Shown here in pieces: positions 1 through 12,500 of a stretch of DNA of 64,000 bases. The stretch spans positions 6,165,897 through 6,229,896 of the forward strand of contig NC_134652.1 in assembly GCF_030463565.1 (NCBI RefSeq), read 5' to 3'. The first letter of the stretch is position 1; every line of letters starts with the position of its first letter. Below the pieces are notes generated by a model. That model was not told the DNA's origin. It did no database searches and was given only the letters and a program-made list of their open reading frames with translations. Source of the stretch: Pelecanus crispus (Eukaryota > Chordata > Aves > Pelecaniformes > Pelecanidae). Both the position numbers and the translations under genes were made by a program.

Positions 1-2143
1 AGCTTTCTTTGTATTTCTTTCGTCCGTGGTGCCTTAAAGGAAAAGTGTGGCAGTAAGCTAACTTCCCTTTCTAACGCAGGGGTGTGCAACATTTTTCTCC
101 AATTTGAGCTTTTATAAGTGTATTCTACGGGATGATAGTTAGAGAAAAGGAATAAAATTCTTCCTCAAACCATTGATCTGGGAGAGTTTGCCCAGGGCTT
201 GTCCATGGAGATACCCTTGGCTCTCTCACTGTGTTGCTTGGATTTTAAAAAAAGACAGGATTCAGATGGATGTCAGTGTATTTTTTTCAAGAGAAAATAG
301 TAAATTGTATGAACTAGCCAGTACTTATGTGCATCACTGAACAAATAAACTGGAATTTGTATTGCACATTGTGGTTTCCTTATTTTGGTACACTCTGAAG
401 GCAGAAGTCCTCTGTTTCCCCACAGAACTGCCCACTTGGGTAACGACGAGAGTTTTCTTTTGGCCAGGGTCAGAAATAAATCTTGGACTTTCTCCCAGGC
501 AGACATTGTTCATTTTACCTCTCTCTCTTGCTTTCTCCTGGCATGGCTCCACAATGCCTTGGAGCGTGGACTGCCAGCACACCACCAGCGTCCTCGGAAC
601 AAGGACTCTCCCGCATGAGTTTGTCAGTATGAAACTTCGTACAGAAAAAAGTTTCCCCGGTTCAACTAAATGTAGGAAGGGAGATGTGGTGTCATTGGCT
701 TTCATGGGGAATTAGGAACCACTTGCCGAGTCCTCTACCTGCCTCTGATTTGGTCTGCCAAATGGTCTTTCGGGCAAGTCAGGGGTGGATGATTATTTTG
801 ATTTCTTTCGTGAAAGGTCTTGTGGATATTGATGGAAAAAGTGACTTAGGGTTCAGGTATTATTATCGTATGGCTAATTTGTCCATCCTACTGAGTATTT
901 CAAGGGGATGAAATACCAATACTTGCATCTTTTGGCAGTGTCTGCTTTGTGCAAGGTTTCTTATCCTTAAAAGCTATCTACTCACTATCAGTCACAGATG
1001 GTGTTGCTATACCTGCAAACCTATTACAAGCAAAATGAGCCTCCACATACACACATTACATTATTTGATTTTGCGGGGAGAAAAACGTACAAAATGAGGT
1101 TAGATTTCAACCCTCGTTTTTTCGTTTCTGCTAACGTGCTTGTCTGATTCACTGCTACAGCTGAATGTTGTGGGTTTCCCTGAGCAAAGTGCAGCCAAGG
1201 TGGAGTCTTAAAGATGGTCATAAATCAACTGAGGTACAATAGCTCTCTTTCTGACACCTCCCGTAAGCCCCTTGTGAATTCCACTGGGTTAATCTGCAAC
1301 GTACTATAGCTTAAAAAACCAAATCCACATTTTGAGGGCAACGTTACTGAAGAGTCATTCATGAAGATCAGTCACCCAGAAAAAAACACACATCAAAGGA
1401 GAATTGTTAAACAGAACCTATGTTACTAACAATTATAAAATGAATGCATGATGCTTTATTATTAAGGAAACTTCATAAACTATGATGGTATGGTAAGGCA
1501 GTATAACTAACTGCAGCAGCTAAATCTCCTTCCAGTAGTGGTCGAGATCATGGGGTCATAGCTATAGTAACATGTCTTCTGTCCTCTGCTCACTCTTTGG
1601 CTCAGAAGAAATACCTTCCCTTCTGTACCTCCCACCTTTTGATTTTTCATTAGCACCCTGTTAAAGGGAGCCAAAGAAGTATGAGAAACAGCATGTTTTG
1701 CTTCTTAGCATGCAAACTCCAGTTTACCTGAAAGACTTATATTTATCTCACAGACTACACCTAATTTTTGTTCATTGTTATTTGAGGTTTCAGTAGGCCA
1801 AGAGCCTCTAAAGCCAAGGAGCCGTACCTGTCTGTATGAAGGAATACCGAATGGGCATATGAAGGTGTACAAAAGCAGCAGGATCAATAAAGTGAAATGA
1901 AGATGAGCTGAGAGTCCCTTACAAAGCTACTGAGATCTGTGATTTTTTATCCTGTCAGACTTTGCCTAGGTTTTGTAGGGTTTGGTCTGAAAAAATGAAC
2001 TTCTCTGCTTCTCATTGAGTTCAGTTATGGCAGTGAATAAATGTAAATAAATGAATAAAGCATTCTCCACTCCTTTATTTCTAAAGCTTTGTCTATAGCA
2101 AAGTCTCTCTGCATCTTGTGTGGAGAAAATGAACCATTCTGCC

Positions 2144-2164
2144 TTTTTTTTTTTTTTTTTTTTT
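2144..2164. repeat. Poly-T run, 21 bases
   Basis: An uninterrupted run of 21 T followed by GCAGGG. It mimics a splice acceptor with a very long pyrimidine tract, but no exon-like open frame with a donor follows, so I treat it as a simple repeat. Confidence 0.9.
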
Positions 2165-2495
2165 GCAGGGTATGACAGCTAAACTAACATTTCTGCCTGC
2201 CAGCTTGTCTTGGAGTGTGAAATTGAATCGAGGGCAAGAAAGAATAGTATAGAGTCTGAAAAGCAAGCGCTTTTTTTGACATTTTAGGTGTGTAGAAAGA
2301 CCTGCTTCTGTTTGCGTTATGTGAAACTTGTAGGGAGGGCTTTGAAAATTCCCTCTTGCTTGTTTGCGTTGGCACGTACAGCAGTAAAGCTATTGAGCAT
2401 CTGCCATCAGGCTTGTGTTTCTTCTGAACGGGGGCTTGGGGAAGAAGATTTGAAGGGGCTGGGGGGTAAATTTGGATTTAGCCAGCTGGTTGACT

Positions 2496-2521
2496 TTTTA
2501 TTTATTTATTCATTTATTTAT
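2496..2521. repeat. TTTA simple repeat
   Basis: Six or so tandem TTTA units with one TTCA variant. It is a short microsatellite with no gene nearby. Confidence 0.85.
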
Positions 2522-5500
2522 TGAAGAAAACGGAGTTTGATCAGCTTCCCGGGCAAAGCCTGCATCTTAATCTGGCTCAGTGGAAGTGGGGACTGGAGCC
2601 TGCGTGGCGGGTCGTCTCCTCTCTCTGGCCAAGCCGGAGTGCTGGCATTTTGAGCGGAGGCAGAAAAGCCTTTCCCTTCCGCACACAACCTTTTGCTTCT
2701 TCAGTGCCAGTAAAAATAAGAAAACGGCATGGCTTAAATAGCAGACCTCCCTCAAAATAACTCTGTGGTCATGAGCTGAGGGCAGAAATTGTTCCTTCTC
2801 CGTAGCATACGTGAGATAAATGATTTCTGTGATTATTTCTTTCCCGTGCCCCTTTTTTAAAAAGAGGGTTCAGATTTTTGAGCGGTTTCCTTCAAGGAAG
2901 TGTATGAGAACTATTAAACACATATTTCTTTTGGAAATATCACTGGAGCCTTCTTTTCCTCGCACTGGAGAAAAGAAGTATATTAAAATATTTTCACTGA
3001 ATGGAACTTCTTTGTACTATTTTATTGGGTTGTTCTGCTCAGCCTTATCTATTCTTTGTCATTTTTAGTTGAAGTGGTTCCTCTGGCAACAAATCATTTT
3101 TCCTAATCAGACAATCCAGCCTGGGAATTTCTCTAACTTACTCCACAACATACTTTCGTAGGTGGAGGAATAGGGAAAACTGAGGAATGCTGGAGCGCTT
3201 CTGCACACCCCCACTTACTGGCATCCTGAGATTAAAGTTCTTTTTCTCACCACAAACCCGTGACCCCTCTGCTTTCTTGTAAGTCAGCATCCTCTAGATG
3301 GCCCTTAGGCACAGCTTACTGCGTGATACGTGCAGATAGCTTAATAATAGAGCTTCCTGCTGTGAGGGTCTTATGGATTCTGTGAAATCCCAGAGGGTTT
3401 CAAGGAAATCTGCATTATAATGCACTGTTTGGTACAGGTCTGTGCACTGAGCGGGTACACAAAAGGTAACGGAAACTAAATGTGTCAGGCATCATCTTTC
3501 TAATCCAATGTGGGGTCTGTTTAATCTCTTTCAAAAGATGTCTTAAGAACTCCCAGTGTCTTCATTGAGTGCTGGGCTTTCAGCACTGCCCGTATGGGGG
3601 CTGGGGCTGTTGCGTGGTGGGGCTCCGCTGGCTGCTGCTCCAGTCGTGGGGAGCTGCCATAGACGGACTTGCGCTTAATTAACACATAGAGGCGCGTCTG
3701 CTGCTAACCCATCCTTGCCGCTTGCTTCAGCCTGGGCAGGAGGCTATGATATTCGGTCTGGAGGAAGCGTCTGTAATCCTATAAACAGCTCGTTGAGGGG
3801 CAGGAGGAGAGAATTGGGAATTCATTCTCCCTCTGTCTCAACCAGGAGAAATAGAAAAGCCCTTCGACCTGATACAGTCAGGGCTGAAAGTATCAGACCA
3901 TCCTGGCTGCAGCAATGCTAGCACTAAACTCCAACACCTCGATACACCTGGGCTTTCACAGGCACCAGCTCACTTTACAAAAGTTTAAGGCCTCCTACAA
4001 AGTCCTCTGGCTCAGACCCCAAGCTCTAGACTCAAGATTCAGTCTATGCTTTTTCCCGTGCAAATGTCAGTCTCCTAAGCCAGCTATGGAAAGCCGACTG
4101 CCATGGGAAAGTGGAACGGTGTTTGGAATTGGTGGGGGTGGGGAAATGTGCATTGAATAATAAAGTCTTATGGCCCTGAAAGCTCTAGCAAGCCTGCAAC
4201 TCCTGTTTGCTTCTGGAGGAGTATCACGCTTGTAGCATAAGCTCTACTGCTTCATGGAGTTATGTTTTATCAATATTGATCTTTGCCTGCTTGCGTAGTT
4301 TCACAATAGTAACTTTTGGCTAGTTTGGACAGCATAATGTGTGAGAGCAAAGAGTAAAAATAAGGACCACAGGGGCAGATAATGAGAACAATGAATAAAT
4401 CAAGCAACCTTTTTTTTCTCAGTACTCAGGGATCATCTTTATTGTAAACTTTTGAGTGAGCCTAGGAAGAAAATCTGAATACTTAAAATGGCAAAAATCA
4501 GCAAAGGGCACACAGTTCAGAGAAGAGTACACATCCTGTGGTGATTAAGAGCTGGCTGTACTGGTTGTGACTCAGTTGAGCTACATTATGTCTATGTATA
4601 AAAAGGTATAGCCTTTGCAAAGACACAAAAGAAGGGGAGAGGTGAGAAAAATGTGGAATCCCTTTCTTTTAATCCACCTTCCAACATTTGGCTTAGCTAC
4701 AGTGTAAGTAATAACAAAAGGACAGTGTGTATTTATTAAATGAACGCTAAAACTTGTATATAAATGTCTATAGAAAGAAGAAAAACATGACATTTGTGAA
4801 ACCAGTCAAGCTCCATCTCTCCTTGTTGGCACCGGGATCTTCAGTTTTGTCCAGTTGCTGTCTATCAGGTCTTCAGCTGTGCTCCTGGGACAAAGGAGCT
4901 ACATCTTTCCAGGGTATTCACCACCACCACCATCCTGCTTCCCTCAGACAAAGTCATCTGCTGGGATCGAGTCCCTGTGGCCGTGCCCAGGGAAAACCCC
5001 CACCAGCTCCCATGGGGATGAGCCCATCTCTGTGTTCAGCCAAGAACAGAGATTGCGGCAGAGCCTTTGTGCATCGCCAGTCTCAAATTGCCTCGGCTAT
5101 TGCACCTCCCACCTTCTTTGTTCAGCTTTCGGTAGCACAGAAAGTGGCTCTTTGGGTGGCCAGAGCCTGAAACGCTGGAAGTGTTTCAAGGATGTTGGTC
5201 ACCATGTGGTGATCTTCCAAAGACCCACCTGGAGTCCTAAGTTACTTTTTAAAGCGGCGCTTAGGGTGATGTGGTGGTGGTAGATACACCGGGAATGCCC
5301 AGCAGGAAGAGGCTAAACCTGTTACTGTTGGAACCAGTACGTCAGTAAAGCTATATATCAATAACTATTCACAGATTATCACCATGGGACAAATTCTGCA
5401 CTTTAAATGTTTCAGTCAATGCATTGGCACTGGTCTTCACCCCTTGAGGGCAGAGGCCCCAGGGTTTACTAGCAGGGCTTTTAATTACCTTAATACATTT

Positions 5501-6240
5501 TCAGCTGGTGACAGGCAACTGGAGCATACAACGTATTGCCCTTCTATATCTCTTCTGGCCTTTTCTGATGGTATTGTGTGGTCAGAGCTGGTGGAAAAGA
5601 TTCAGTTGCAAAAGAAAATGTGAAAATGCATTGAATATTTTTACAAATTCCAGACGTTAATAAAAATGTAGCTATCTCTTCATTTATTTGTTTTAAATAG
5701 CTCTTTCATGTGTTGGGACAAAGGGACATTGTGTTAATTGTGAAGTGTGAAATGTTTTTCTTGTTTGCTTGGGACAACAACTGGGAATACATGGATTTGC
5801 CTATTCACGCTTTATTGTTATGACAACATTTTTTCACAAAGTATTTGAAAGCCAGCGCTATGAAAGGAATAAAGTTGGCTATAAATCTGGAGGGGTTTCA
5901 TGCTTTTGTTTTAAGCTTGCATGTATGAGCTTTGTCAAAATTGTGAGTCTTTCATCCATGGTGTCTGCCTGATTCAAGGGCTCTTTTCTTGTTCAAATAT
6001 CCTTTAGTAAAACCCATCTGACTGAAAGGCTGTGCAAACATGAGCTGGCTATGATAAGAGTTCTACATGAAATCTTTAACGTGCTTTGTCAGCATGAGCT
6101 TTTTTCAGCTGTGTGCCCTAGTAAATATTTTTTTCCCCTCTACAGTAAGTTCATGTTCTTGAAGTGCATCTCTTATTTATAATTACCGTAATTTTGTGAT
6201 GGATTTATGACAATAAGCCATTATGCTTTAGGTGAAATGT

Positions 6241-6257
6241 TAATCCACTGTGGATTA
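6241..6257. promoter_or_regulatory. Inverted pair of TAATCC homeodomain-type sites
   Basis: TAATCCAC and its exact reverse complement GTGGATTA are separated by a single T, giving a perfect 8-bp-arm palindrome. TAATCC is the known core for K50 homeodomain factors of the OTX, PITX and CRX type, and head-to-head pairs can bind dimers. Use as an enhancer site is inference. A 17-base palindrome can also occur by chance in 64 kb. Confidence 0.3.
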
Positions 6258-9149
6258 GTGTTACTTGAAAAATACTGCCCTAGTCCAAGCTGTGTTGCTA
6301 AAGAAAGCTGCATCAGAACTTAGGTCTCAGCCATGACTGAGTTTGCAATGGATCTATTTGCCATGTCTCTCTTTCCTAAGTGAGCTGCCTGTCAAGCCTT
6401 CTTTAGCACCGAAATGCTAAAAGGCATCGTAAGGAATCTAATCCCGTAACTCTGCTAAGCACAAAAAAGGTGTTAGAGGAAAACACATTAATCAGCTTAA
6501 TCAAAATTGAAAGACATGCTTTTTCTTTCAAATGCGGTTGTCATATGCGAGTACATCATTGCACAGGCAGGAACTGAGAACAGAAGGGTTCATTTAAACC
6601 CTGTCTCAGCTCTGCAACATCCAGGATAGTTGTTGAAAAAATAGCTGTTTGTCCTGTAAGAAACTATTTGTATCATGCCATACACGACCTATTTTCTCTA
6701 GCTAGTTTGGTTCTGCAACTGGTTTATAGGAAGAACAAGAAGTAAAACTTCTCTTTGAAAAACTCTTTGTTTCGCTGCTGTTCATTCCTGTGTTGCTGCT
6801 TTAAAGCCTGAGCTTTTCCAGCTCCTATTCATCTCCGCTCACCTTTGCTTTTCTTGGTAAAAGACTACATTGGCATACAGCTCTAAGACAGGAAAAAAGG
6901 AGAAATTCTACCACATGCCTCTGCTAAACACTAACTAATAGCATTCTGGATATTTTCCACTCCACCCAAGCTGCATAATTGTTCACCATATGAAATGAAG
7001 TTAATTCTGTGTAATGTTTTGATGAGCAATTTTAATCAGGGGTGTGGAGAAACTGCTCTCAAGTCTGGAAATGTAAGTGCTTCCTGTAGTAAACAAATCT
7101 TGTGGTTTTAGCATTTCACTTAATTTGATTTTTCAGATGACAGTACATGTTCCTTCTCTTGCCCTATGGTCTTCCAGGCTTAGGAGCACTTTTGTAGCCC
7201 AGTTTAATTTGTTCCTCCCTTAAACCAGTTAAAGGGGAGAGAGAAAAGGGTAGTTTTCATCTTTTCCTTTGACAAGCCAGGAGAAGTCTTGACTGTGACT
7301 TCTTTCATTTTATCTATCCTTCACGCAGCAAGTGCACGAGTCTGTTGTGATGTCCTCTGAAAATTAGTGGCTTCTTTGCAGAATGCACACCAGATCAATG
7401 TCTTGTTGGAAGAATACATGGGGAAACTGGTGAGTGCGAGTTGATTTGACACTTTTCGGCAGATGGCAATGGCTGCAGGCTCCTGGAGCCAAATGGATCT
7501 ACCAAGTAAATCTCTTGACTTCTGGCAGTGGCTGCCAGGATGAATTTGGTCCATAGGTCTTAAGCAATCTTTATTGCATGTCCTAAGCTCCCTGGTGCTT
7601 TCAAGGCGCCTAAATACACAAGCTTTGCTCCAGTCTAACATCTGAAAGCAGTAAGAAGTTGCCAAATGAGTGGCTGGTAAGAGTACTTCTATTGCATAGT
7701 AGTTAACAAGGAGTTGTTCATATCTGGGATGGAAGAGCCTCGTCTGTTTTCTTCTTGGGCTGTCCCAGACAACGTGTGGCTAAAAAGGCCAAGGTACTTA
7801 GTTGTCCAGAGAAATTCTAAAACAGAAATTCAAAAATTAAATATTAATTTTCTAGGCGTGTTATCCACAGGCAAATGAAATGGTAAGTTCTGCAAGAACT
7901 GCAAGAATACATTGAGGAAAAAAATACCCAGATTGGCTGGCTAGTCATTTATTATAGCTGTATTACAGCTTCAAGCTCCCTATCCCTATAGGCTTCTGTG
8001 TGCTGCCAGGCAATGTATCAAACTGGAGGGGGAGCAGGGAAGAAGGGACCACAGATCGCCGTGGAGGTAGCATATCTATTTGTGTGAACACCCAACACTG
8101 GTCACAAATGCAACCCCTAGAAGCAGATTTCCTGAGAAAATGTGAATGGTTGCAAATCAGGAATTCACATTTTAAAAATGCCCTCCAGTATTTCCATGTA
8201 AGTCTTTAGTTTTATGAATTTTCCACTAACTTTGTTTCCCACAATGTTTCCAGAGAGGAAACACAAACAGGAAAGTCATGGTCATTTTAATATATATGTA
8301 AATAGGAAGACAGTGGTGTGATGCAGGGATTATTAACATTTAGCAATACTCCTCCATTTATTATTGGTAAGCACCATTTCACACCCCTGTTGGAAGTTTA
8401 AATTACCAGTCCCATGAGCTACCCTGTCTCCCTCTTTTATTAAGTTCTTTGTCATAGATTTCTCCTTTGCCAAACACATGACCTGTTATTTTAAAAATTA
8501 GAATCTCCAGATGTTAATTTTTTGCTAAGGTAGATTTAATGTTCCCCCTGAAAAATGCCACGGCAAACAAAAGATGCATGCTGTTACAGAAATGACAGGT
8601 TTCTTCTTTTTGGCAGGTTATTCAGCCTATTATTTTCTCAATAGACTGAGAGTGCAGGGAATGCCTGCTGAAGTTCATGATTCCTGAACTGCAAGAAATG
8701 TCTCTTCATTCCACACTGCCGCAACAAGGGATGAGCAGCTTTCGCTACTGCGCAGCATCCGTAGTGCAGGCTTTACCCTGATGAGGGCAACAGAGGAGAA
8801 ACTGTCCTACCTTCCCCTACAAACAGCTCTTAGAAAATATTGCATGAAATCTCCTCAAGTCTTAAGTTTATTTCAGCCTTCATTGCTAAGAAAAACCATC
8901 TGAGAACATTTGACTCGATGTGTTGTGCTGGGACCAGCAGCATAGCCCCAAACTGCAGAACAGAGCCCCTTGCCTCATGTGTGGGTCAGCTACAAGCTAG
9001 CGAGGAAAAATGCTGCAGAGCTTTTTAACGGCTTGAACTTCTAGTCATTGGACTAAAGCACTTCTCTATAGTAACTGCTGTCTCCATTAATGCAGCATCT
9101 ACCACTCGGTGATGCTCTTGCTGTTGCATCTCCCTCCATTTGGGAGGGA

Positions 9150-9270
9150 GAACCACACATTTTACAGAGAAAAGCTGAAAAGCAGAATTAAATGGCTTGT
9201 GCAATGTCTCAAAGGGGCAGACGTGAATTCTGAACTTTGGTCTCCCAAGACACTCACCAGCATCATAATT
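9150..9270 (+). mobile_element. Degenerate amniote MIR-like SINE (3' part)
   Basis: The stretch reads like the conserved 3' half of MIR-type SINEs. An ATTTTACAGA block precedes a GAAAAGCTGAAAAGC block, which stands in for the usual GGAAACTGAGGC. Next come an equivalent of the 'gcttgcccaaggtcacacag' block (GGCTTGTGCAATGTCTCAAA), a GAATTCTGAACT block in place of GATTTGAACC, and GGTCTCCCAAG. The order is right but divergence is high, as expected for an element that predates the bird-mammal split. I have no alignment score. Confidence 0.6.
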
Positions 9271-9508
9271 TCTTTCCCTTGTTCCAAAGGTTTCTGCTAA
9301 ATAAGCCCAAAAGGACAAACATCGTCCTGGGGGGGTTTATGCAGCCACTTCTTCTTGGCCCAGAAAATGCTGCTGGCTGGTTGGGTGAGGTTTGTGAAGG
9401 TTTCCCAAATGACTGCTGTCCATGCAGTGCTGGGTAGGGGTTTATGTTACATCTGAAGCACTCGTCAAATGCTCAACACATTAACTTGGGATGCAGAGAT
9501 TGCAAAAA

Positions 9509-9537
9509 AATCATTGGGCTGGAAGGGAGTCCAAGGT
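9509..9537 (-). mobile_element. Possible CR1 3'-end scrap
   Basis: The bases AATCATTGGGCTGGAAGGGA followed by GTCCAAGG resemble the reverse complement of the CR1 3' end, where a phrase like 'gggttggaagggacct' precedes the ATTCTATG tail. Only about 29 bases match and no longer flank is recognisable. It is either a heavily decayed insertion or chance. Confidence 0.3.
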
Positions 9538-12500
9538 ATGCATGCTGCCAAGGTGAAGTGTGTGTAAAACATGTATTTAACAGAAGAGTACAACATGATT
9601 TTCTGTGACCTGGATGATTTCACAAATTATTTTGGCACTACATTTTGTTACCTAAGCTGTTTAAGGAGATACTGCATATGCATTAAAAAACCTTTGTACC
9701 TCAGCCTTCCCTTGTCCTTCATTGCATAATCCTACCTGAGCTGCATCCATTTCCTGTCAAAAGCATTGTCCAATACTGCCCTTCCCTGGGTGTTAACCTG
9801 ATTTATTTCTTACTACATGAAACACTGATTTCTTCATTCAGCTGATTTCTTTTATCACCAGCATTTTCTTTGGTTCTGTTGATAACATAGTTACAGCAAA
9901 ATAGAGTGTTTGATAATATTTTAATATATTGGTTTCTTAAACATCAAAGATTTCAACCTGCATTTTCTACAGACAAAGCGGGTTCCGATTCTGTCTGCAA
10001 TGTAGGGCTTTAACTTTGGTGAAGCTTAGAGTTGGACATTAACTGTAGTCTTTGATATTCTTCCTTCATAAGTAAACTTCAGAGCAAGTCCACTGGAGGA
10101 GCAGCTCGGCTGGAGGACATAAGTCTGGCTGCTTCATTTATGTGCAAAGACACTGGATCAACACCTGCAAGACACAGCTAGGAACGAAGACCACATATTG
10201 TAACATTCACTTCCCAGAGCTCCCCTGCCTACGTGGGGACAGAACAGATTGTCAGCTTCTGTTGCAGCCATCTAATAAGCCACCATCTGTTTTTCATTTT
10301 TAATTTAGACACAAGCAATAGACCTGAATCAAAACTGTGGTTCCAGATCCCATGAGGGTTGCTAGAAATTCTTCTGAGTTTAATAATTAAATAAACTAAA
10401 ATTATTTAATCTCTCAGCAGAAATCCACCGAGCTGTGCACGTGCCTGCCATGAGCAACTGCATGCTCATTACCTCATTCGTTCCAGCCCCCGCGCTGTTA
10501 GGACTTGTTCCTTGTCACATCTCAAGTCTGTACCATAATTTCTTCAGGGCAAGGACTGTGTATGTTTGCCTGGTAACGTATCTATGGGAATAACATAAAA
10601 TACTTAAGGGTATTAACAGCAAGTGTGAAAGGTAATTTGGAAACTGGAATTAATTTTGACGTTTGGCTCTTCAGTTCACGTCAAGTAATCAGGCAAAAAA
10701 CAGGGAGAAGAAAGAAACATCCTGCTCCAATGTACTTGAAATTAGGATTTGAAAGTAGAAATGCCACCAAAGCCATAATTGCTGTCAAGGAAATGGCCAG
10801 TGAAATCAGCAGTCATGCCTGCACTGCTCACAAGCCCAGCTCAACGCCACCCCAATGTGGACACCAGGACACGTGCTTCCCTTGGGTGTCTCAGGGCTAC
10901 GAACAAGGGTGATGTGACCGGGTGGGAACGATGCAGATCCAGCTAGGGATGCGGCAAACTGCTTGGGTACAGAAGGAAGAGAGGTTGTGTTGGACTGTGG
11001 CATTGTCTTTGGAGCCTGGTTTGGGGATAAATCAGTCCTGCCAGATGGAAGCAATGACTCAGAGGGATCGCTCCTCCTGTCCAGACCTGGTTCTCTCCCT
11101 ACAGCCTCTGTCATCGCCTGCTCCTCTTTGGCCCTGCTGATGCGCTCCCAGCCTGCCTGCTGGCAGCCGAGGATGGGTGTCTACCTGGAAAACTGGAGGA
11201 GCACTGGTATAAGAGAATAATATTACCAAAATACAGGATTTGAGGGTGAGGCTTTCCAAGGACTGTCTCAAGCTACTGAGGACCAAAGAGTCATCAGGGT
11301 CAACCTTTAAAAAGGAGCTAGTTCCTAAAAGGCCTTCTCTGTTGCATAAAGCAGCAATGTTAAGAGGAGAAAGAGAAAAGGGAAAAATCTATGCTCCTGA
11401 TGCACATCACTTGGAGATAAAAAAAAGCTGAATGAGCTCTTGTCTCTCTGTGGACTTTAATGGCATGGTGCTGCTTTACGTAAATGAAAAATGATGACAA
11501 GAGATACTGCTCCTGTGGTAAATGCTAGGCTTTAGCTTCTGTGTTGCTACCAGTGCCTCCAAATTTGTATAACGTGAAACCATTTGAGATTACAGATTTT
11601 AATTCTAGAATTAATTGTGTTGACTGGGTATCACAGCACATAAACCTGGCAGAACCTTAGCTCGACTTCTGTGTTTCCAGAAGTCTGACATTTCCAGCTT
11701 CTCCTAGCTCTGTCAAAATGAATGGAGGAGTTCATCAGTGGTGTCAGGGGGTTGAAAAGCATTTATGGGGTGAAGAGGTGAATCTCTCCACAAGAAAGAC
11801 AGTGAACGGTCCAGTCCTTTGCTCACCAAGCATAATGCATATATTGACTGTTGTGGGTCTACAGTACCCATTTTTTTGTTGTTCTGTCTCCAGTTTGGGG
11901 AGCCAAATGCTACCTTAGGATTCTCAGCAGCATCTCAGGCAGCTGCCCATCTGCAGTGAAGAAGTGGATGTCATCAAATGACGTAGACCTTCCAAAGGAC
12001 AGAGTCCCTGACATGGCTGGAGGGATTACTGCCATGTCCTCCTATGCTCCTTGAGGCAGTAAACAGGGCAGAAGCCAGACTCCCATGGAGTGGAGCCAGG
12101 TTACAGGGATGAAGCAGAGCTGGATTTGCTGCAGTGCTGTGTCATAGCAAGGCCTTCATCTGAAGACTGCCGGTGGGAGAAGTCAGCTGGAACTGCATGG
12201 CTGGATGTTGGCAGAGCGATGAGAGACATCTCTCTCCTTTTGGCATCATGAATAGTTTTATCTGTTTTGCTTCTCCCCTGACATGCCAGCATGGTGAACA
12301 AGCTGACAGCATTTGTCTAGCACCAGTGCCCGCAGAGGAGAAGGGGAGTGGAGCAGCAGAGCTGCTGAGAATCATGAGGAAATTATGTGGGGCTGAGACA
12401 GACTTCCCTCTGGGTCTTACCTATGTTTTAAAACCTGGAATGTAGTCTCAGAGTTGATTAGCGAGAGCATCTACCTTCTTCCAGCTCCAGCCCTACCCAT

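Larger units (their letters stand above)
1..9145. other. Intergenic DNA, no gene recognised
   Basis: This is the distal part of the intergenic region upstream of FGFR2. Its open frames are all short (at most 142 codons), show no recognisable domain and lack a matching pattern of splice sites. Visible structure is limited to a 21-T run, a TTTA repeat and two small inverted repeats, one at 6241-6257 described separately. In mammals the next gene upstream of FGFR2 is ATE1, in the same orientation (recalled knowledge). I see no ATE1-like peptide here, so its 3' end is probably outside the window. Confidence 0.6.
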
